Below are positions 62,693 to 64,000 of a stretch of 64,000 nucleotides of DNA, piece by piece. The position numbers and the translations under genes were made by a program. Origin of the DNA: Verrucomicrobiaceae bacterium (lineage in GTDB: Bacteria; Verrucomicrobiota; Verrucomicrobiia; Verrucomicrobiales; Verrucomicrobiaceae); the NCBI GenBank assembly GCA_024232965.1, contig JACKQF010000001.1:1391957-1455956 (forward strand), given 5' to 3'. Each line of letters opens with the position of its first letter. Position 1 is the first letter of the stretch. Below the pieces are notes generated by a model that saw nothing but the letters and a program-made list of their open reading frames with translations, made no database searches and was not told the DNA's origin.

Positions 62693-64000
62693 TCACTTCT
62701 CCAGCAGCAATCCCGAATAGCCGCCGGGGAGCAGCACGCGGTCTTTCCAGAATGCAGGGGCGTAAGGATTGCTGTGGAGTTTGAAGTGCTTGAGCAGCTT
62801 CGGATTCGCTTTGTCGGTGAAGTCGTAGATGCGCACGTTTTTGTGCGTGCGGTTCAGAACCGCGATCCTGCCGGAGCCGGGATCGTAGTTGGGCAGGCCT
62901 TCCCACTCGGTCTTGGGGAACATGGCGCGGCTGATGGGCGAGTTGTCCGCGACATCCTGCGGCAGTTCGTTCTGGCCGGGGAATTGGAGGCGTTGCAGAT
63001 CTTTGGTGGCGACAGGTTTTTCGGGATTGAAATAAGCATAGCCGCCGCCGCGCATGGTGAGGAATGCGTCGTCCATGGCGGCGATGGATCCTGTCTGGGA
63101 GCAGAGGGGAAAGTCGTCATACCAGATCATTTTGGCAGCACGGTCGGCGAGGTCGAACACCATGATGCCACCGACGTGGCGCGTGATGGCGAAGTAGCGC
63201 TGTTTGACCAGGGATTGTCCGCCGTAGCTGCCGTAGAGGAGTTGCGTGCCGGACTGGCTGAGGAGGATCTTCGGTTCCTTGGGCTTGCTGAAATCGATGA
63301 AGTTGACCCGCGTGCCGGCGCAGGTGGCGGCAATGGTATCCGTGCCTTCAAAGGCCCACAGGAACTGCACGAAATTCAGGCCCTTCTCCAGCACGTCGAG
63401 CCGGCCGATTTCTGCGACCGCCGTCGACGATTTGATCTGATAAACGCCGATGCCGTTCTGCCCCTCGGCCACGTAGAGACGGTCGCCGGAACGCTTCACA
63501 TCGGCAGCGTAGGGGATGTTGATCCGGCCAATCTCGGTGATGCTGTCGTCGCTGAGTCGATGCACTTTGACGCCGTCCCAGACATTTGCGGTGTAAGCGA
63601 TGTCGCCATGCACGGCGACGGCGCGGACAGGATTGCTCAAGGCTGGGCCGGAGGAGATAAAGCCGTCCTCTTGACCGCTGAAAGCTTGGGCGGAAAGTTT
63701 GGGCGCGGGGCCTCTGTCGTGGGGTTCGAGCTTCGCTTTGCCTGGAAACTCCGCGAGATAGATGCCGGTGTAGTTCCCCGACATGTAGAGTACGCCATCA
63801 CCGACCACGATGGAGGAAACGGGATCGCCCTGCGGGATGGCGGGATCCATGATCTGCTGAAAGGGAACACCGATTTTCGGATTCTCCGGATCCGATTTGG
63901 GGAGGATGAGATTACCGAGGATCTTGGGATTCTTCGGGTCGGCGATGTCGAGGAGGAAGAGGCCATTGGTGGTGTCCGAGGCGAAGCAGTAGTTCCCGGA
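62693..64000 (-). CDS. LVIVD-repeat protein (5' end missing)
   Basis: The frame remains open to base 64000 with no start, so the N-terminus lies beyond the window; 435 codons are visible. Repeats of the LVIVD type recur: YCFASDTTNGLFLLDIADPK, YTANVWDGVKVHRLSD, LYVAEGQNGIGVYQIKS, RYFAITRHVGGIMVFDLAD and IAVLNRTHKNVRIYDFTDK. Such proteins form surface or secreted beta-propellers of uncertain function. It precedes the sialidase-like gene by 74 bases and is probably on the same transcript, so a joint role in glycan or organic-matter use is possible. Confidence 0.8.
   Translation of the reverse strand, partial: SGNYCFASDTTNGLFLLDIADPKNPKILGNLILPKSDPENPKIGVPFQQIMDPAIPQGDPVSSIVVGDGVLYMSGNYTGIYLAEFPGKAKLEPHDRGPAPKLSAQAFSGQEDGFISSGPALSNPVRAVAVHGDIAYTANVWDGVKVHRLSDDSITEIGRINIPYAADVKRSGDRLYVAEGQNGIGVYQIKSSTAVAEIGRLDVLEKGLNFVQFLWAFEGTDTIAATCAGTRVNFIDFSKPKEPKILLSQSGTQLLYGSYGGQSLVKQRYFAITRHVGGIMVFDLADRAAKMIWYDDFPLCSQTGSIAAMDDAFLTMRGGGYAYFNPEKPVATKDLQRLQFPGQNELPQDVADNSPISRAMFPKTEWEGLPNYDPGSGRIAVLNRTHKNVRIYDFTDKANPKLLKHFKLHSNPYAPAFWKDRVLLPGGYSGLLLEK

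Noticed and set aside
62619..62906. Longer N-terminus for the sialidase-like protein
   Set aside because: It would overlap the LVIVD gene, and a proper signal peptide starts only at 62618.

Overview
The window looks like a piece of a Verrucomicrobiota chromosome, probably close to Prosthecobacter/Verrucomicrobium-type Verrucomicrobiae. This is inferred from gene content: a secreted S1 sulfatase, a giant DUF1080/beta-propeller/LamG/cytochrome c protein of the kind found in Planctomycetes and Verrucomicrobia, PVC-type multihaem cytochromes with membrane-bound dehydrogenase-like propellers, a XylR-type AraC regulator, a Tat-exported sugar isomerase-like protein, and long Pro/Ala-rich tails. Base composition is moderately GC-rich, genes are densely packed on both strands, and clear Shine-Dalgarno motifs are rare at the starts inspected. 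No rRNA, tRNA, CRISPR array or intact insertion sequence was seen.

Layout. Bases 1-11300 hold translation and metabolism genes, nearly all on the minus strand after a TrhO-RluA fusion cut by the left edge: a PL10-like pectate lyase, mnmA, a long-form purF, a zinc-ribbon membrane protein, a DUF1232 protein, a QueD-like pterin synthase, and a three-gene cluster (core MetE-like, UlaG-like lactonase, FAH-family hydrolase). Bases 11400-17600 encode two secreted polysaccharide or organic-matter proteins. Bases 17600-23300 are an RND efflux operon (adaptor, pump, outer-membrane channel). Bases 23400-25500 pair a PQQ-type sugar dehydrogenase with a sulfocyanin-like blue copper protein. Bases 25600-29200 hold small membrane or secreted unknowns, an NHL propeller and a GNAT enzyme. 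Bases 29300-36960 hold cysK, a TPR protein, purM, a XylR-like regulator, a lipoprotein, a sugar isomerase-like protein and a DJ-1/PfpI protein. Bases 36990-40620 are a coupled pentahaem cytochrome and propeller. Then come citrate synthase, a tandem Lrp/AsnC protein resembling siroheme decarboxylase, a fatty-acid desaturase, an ECF sigma factor with an unusual anti-sigma/YfbK-like partner, a YbjN-like secreted protein, and a feoA-feoB-small Cys-rich peptide operon.

The most striking region is 50484-55415: four tightly packed plus-strand genes with overlapping or near-overlapping ends. They encode a WXG100-like protein, a 175-residue coiled-coil protein, a second small WXG100-like protein and a 1301-residue membrane-anchored FtsK/SpoIIIE-type ATPase with one intact and two apparently degenerate ATPase domains. 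This is the core layout of a type VII (ESX-like) secretion system, but without recognisable EccB/EccD/EsaA/EssB-type components nearby and bounded by unrelated opposite-strand genes. The right end carries truD, a pseudo-FGE membrane protein joined to a double glycosyltransferase, a sialidase-like protein and an LVIVD-repeat protein cut by the window edge.
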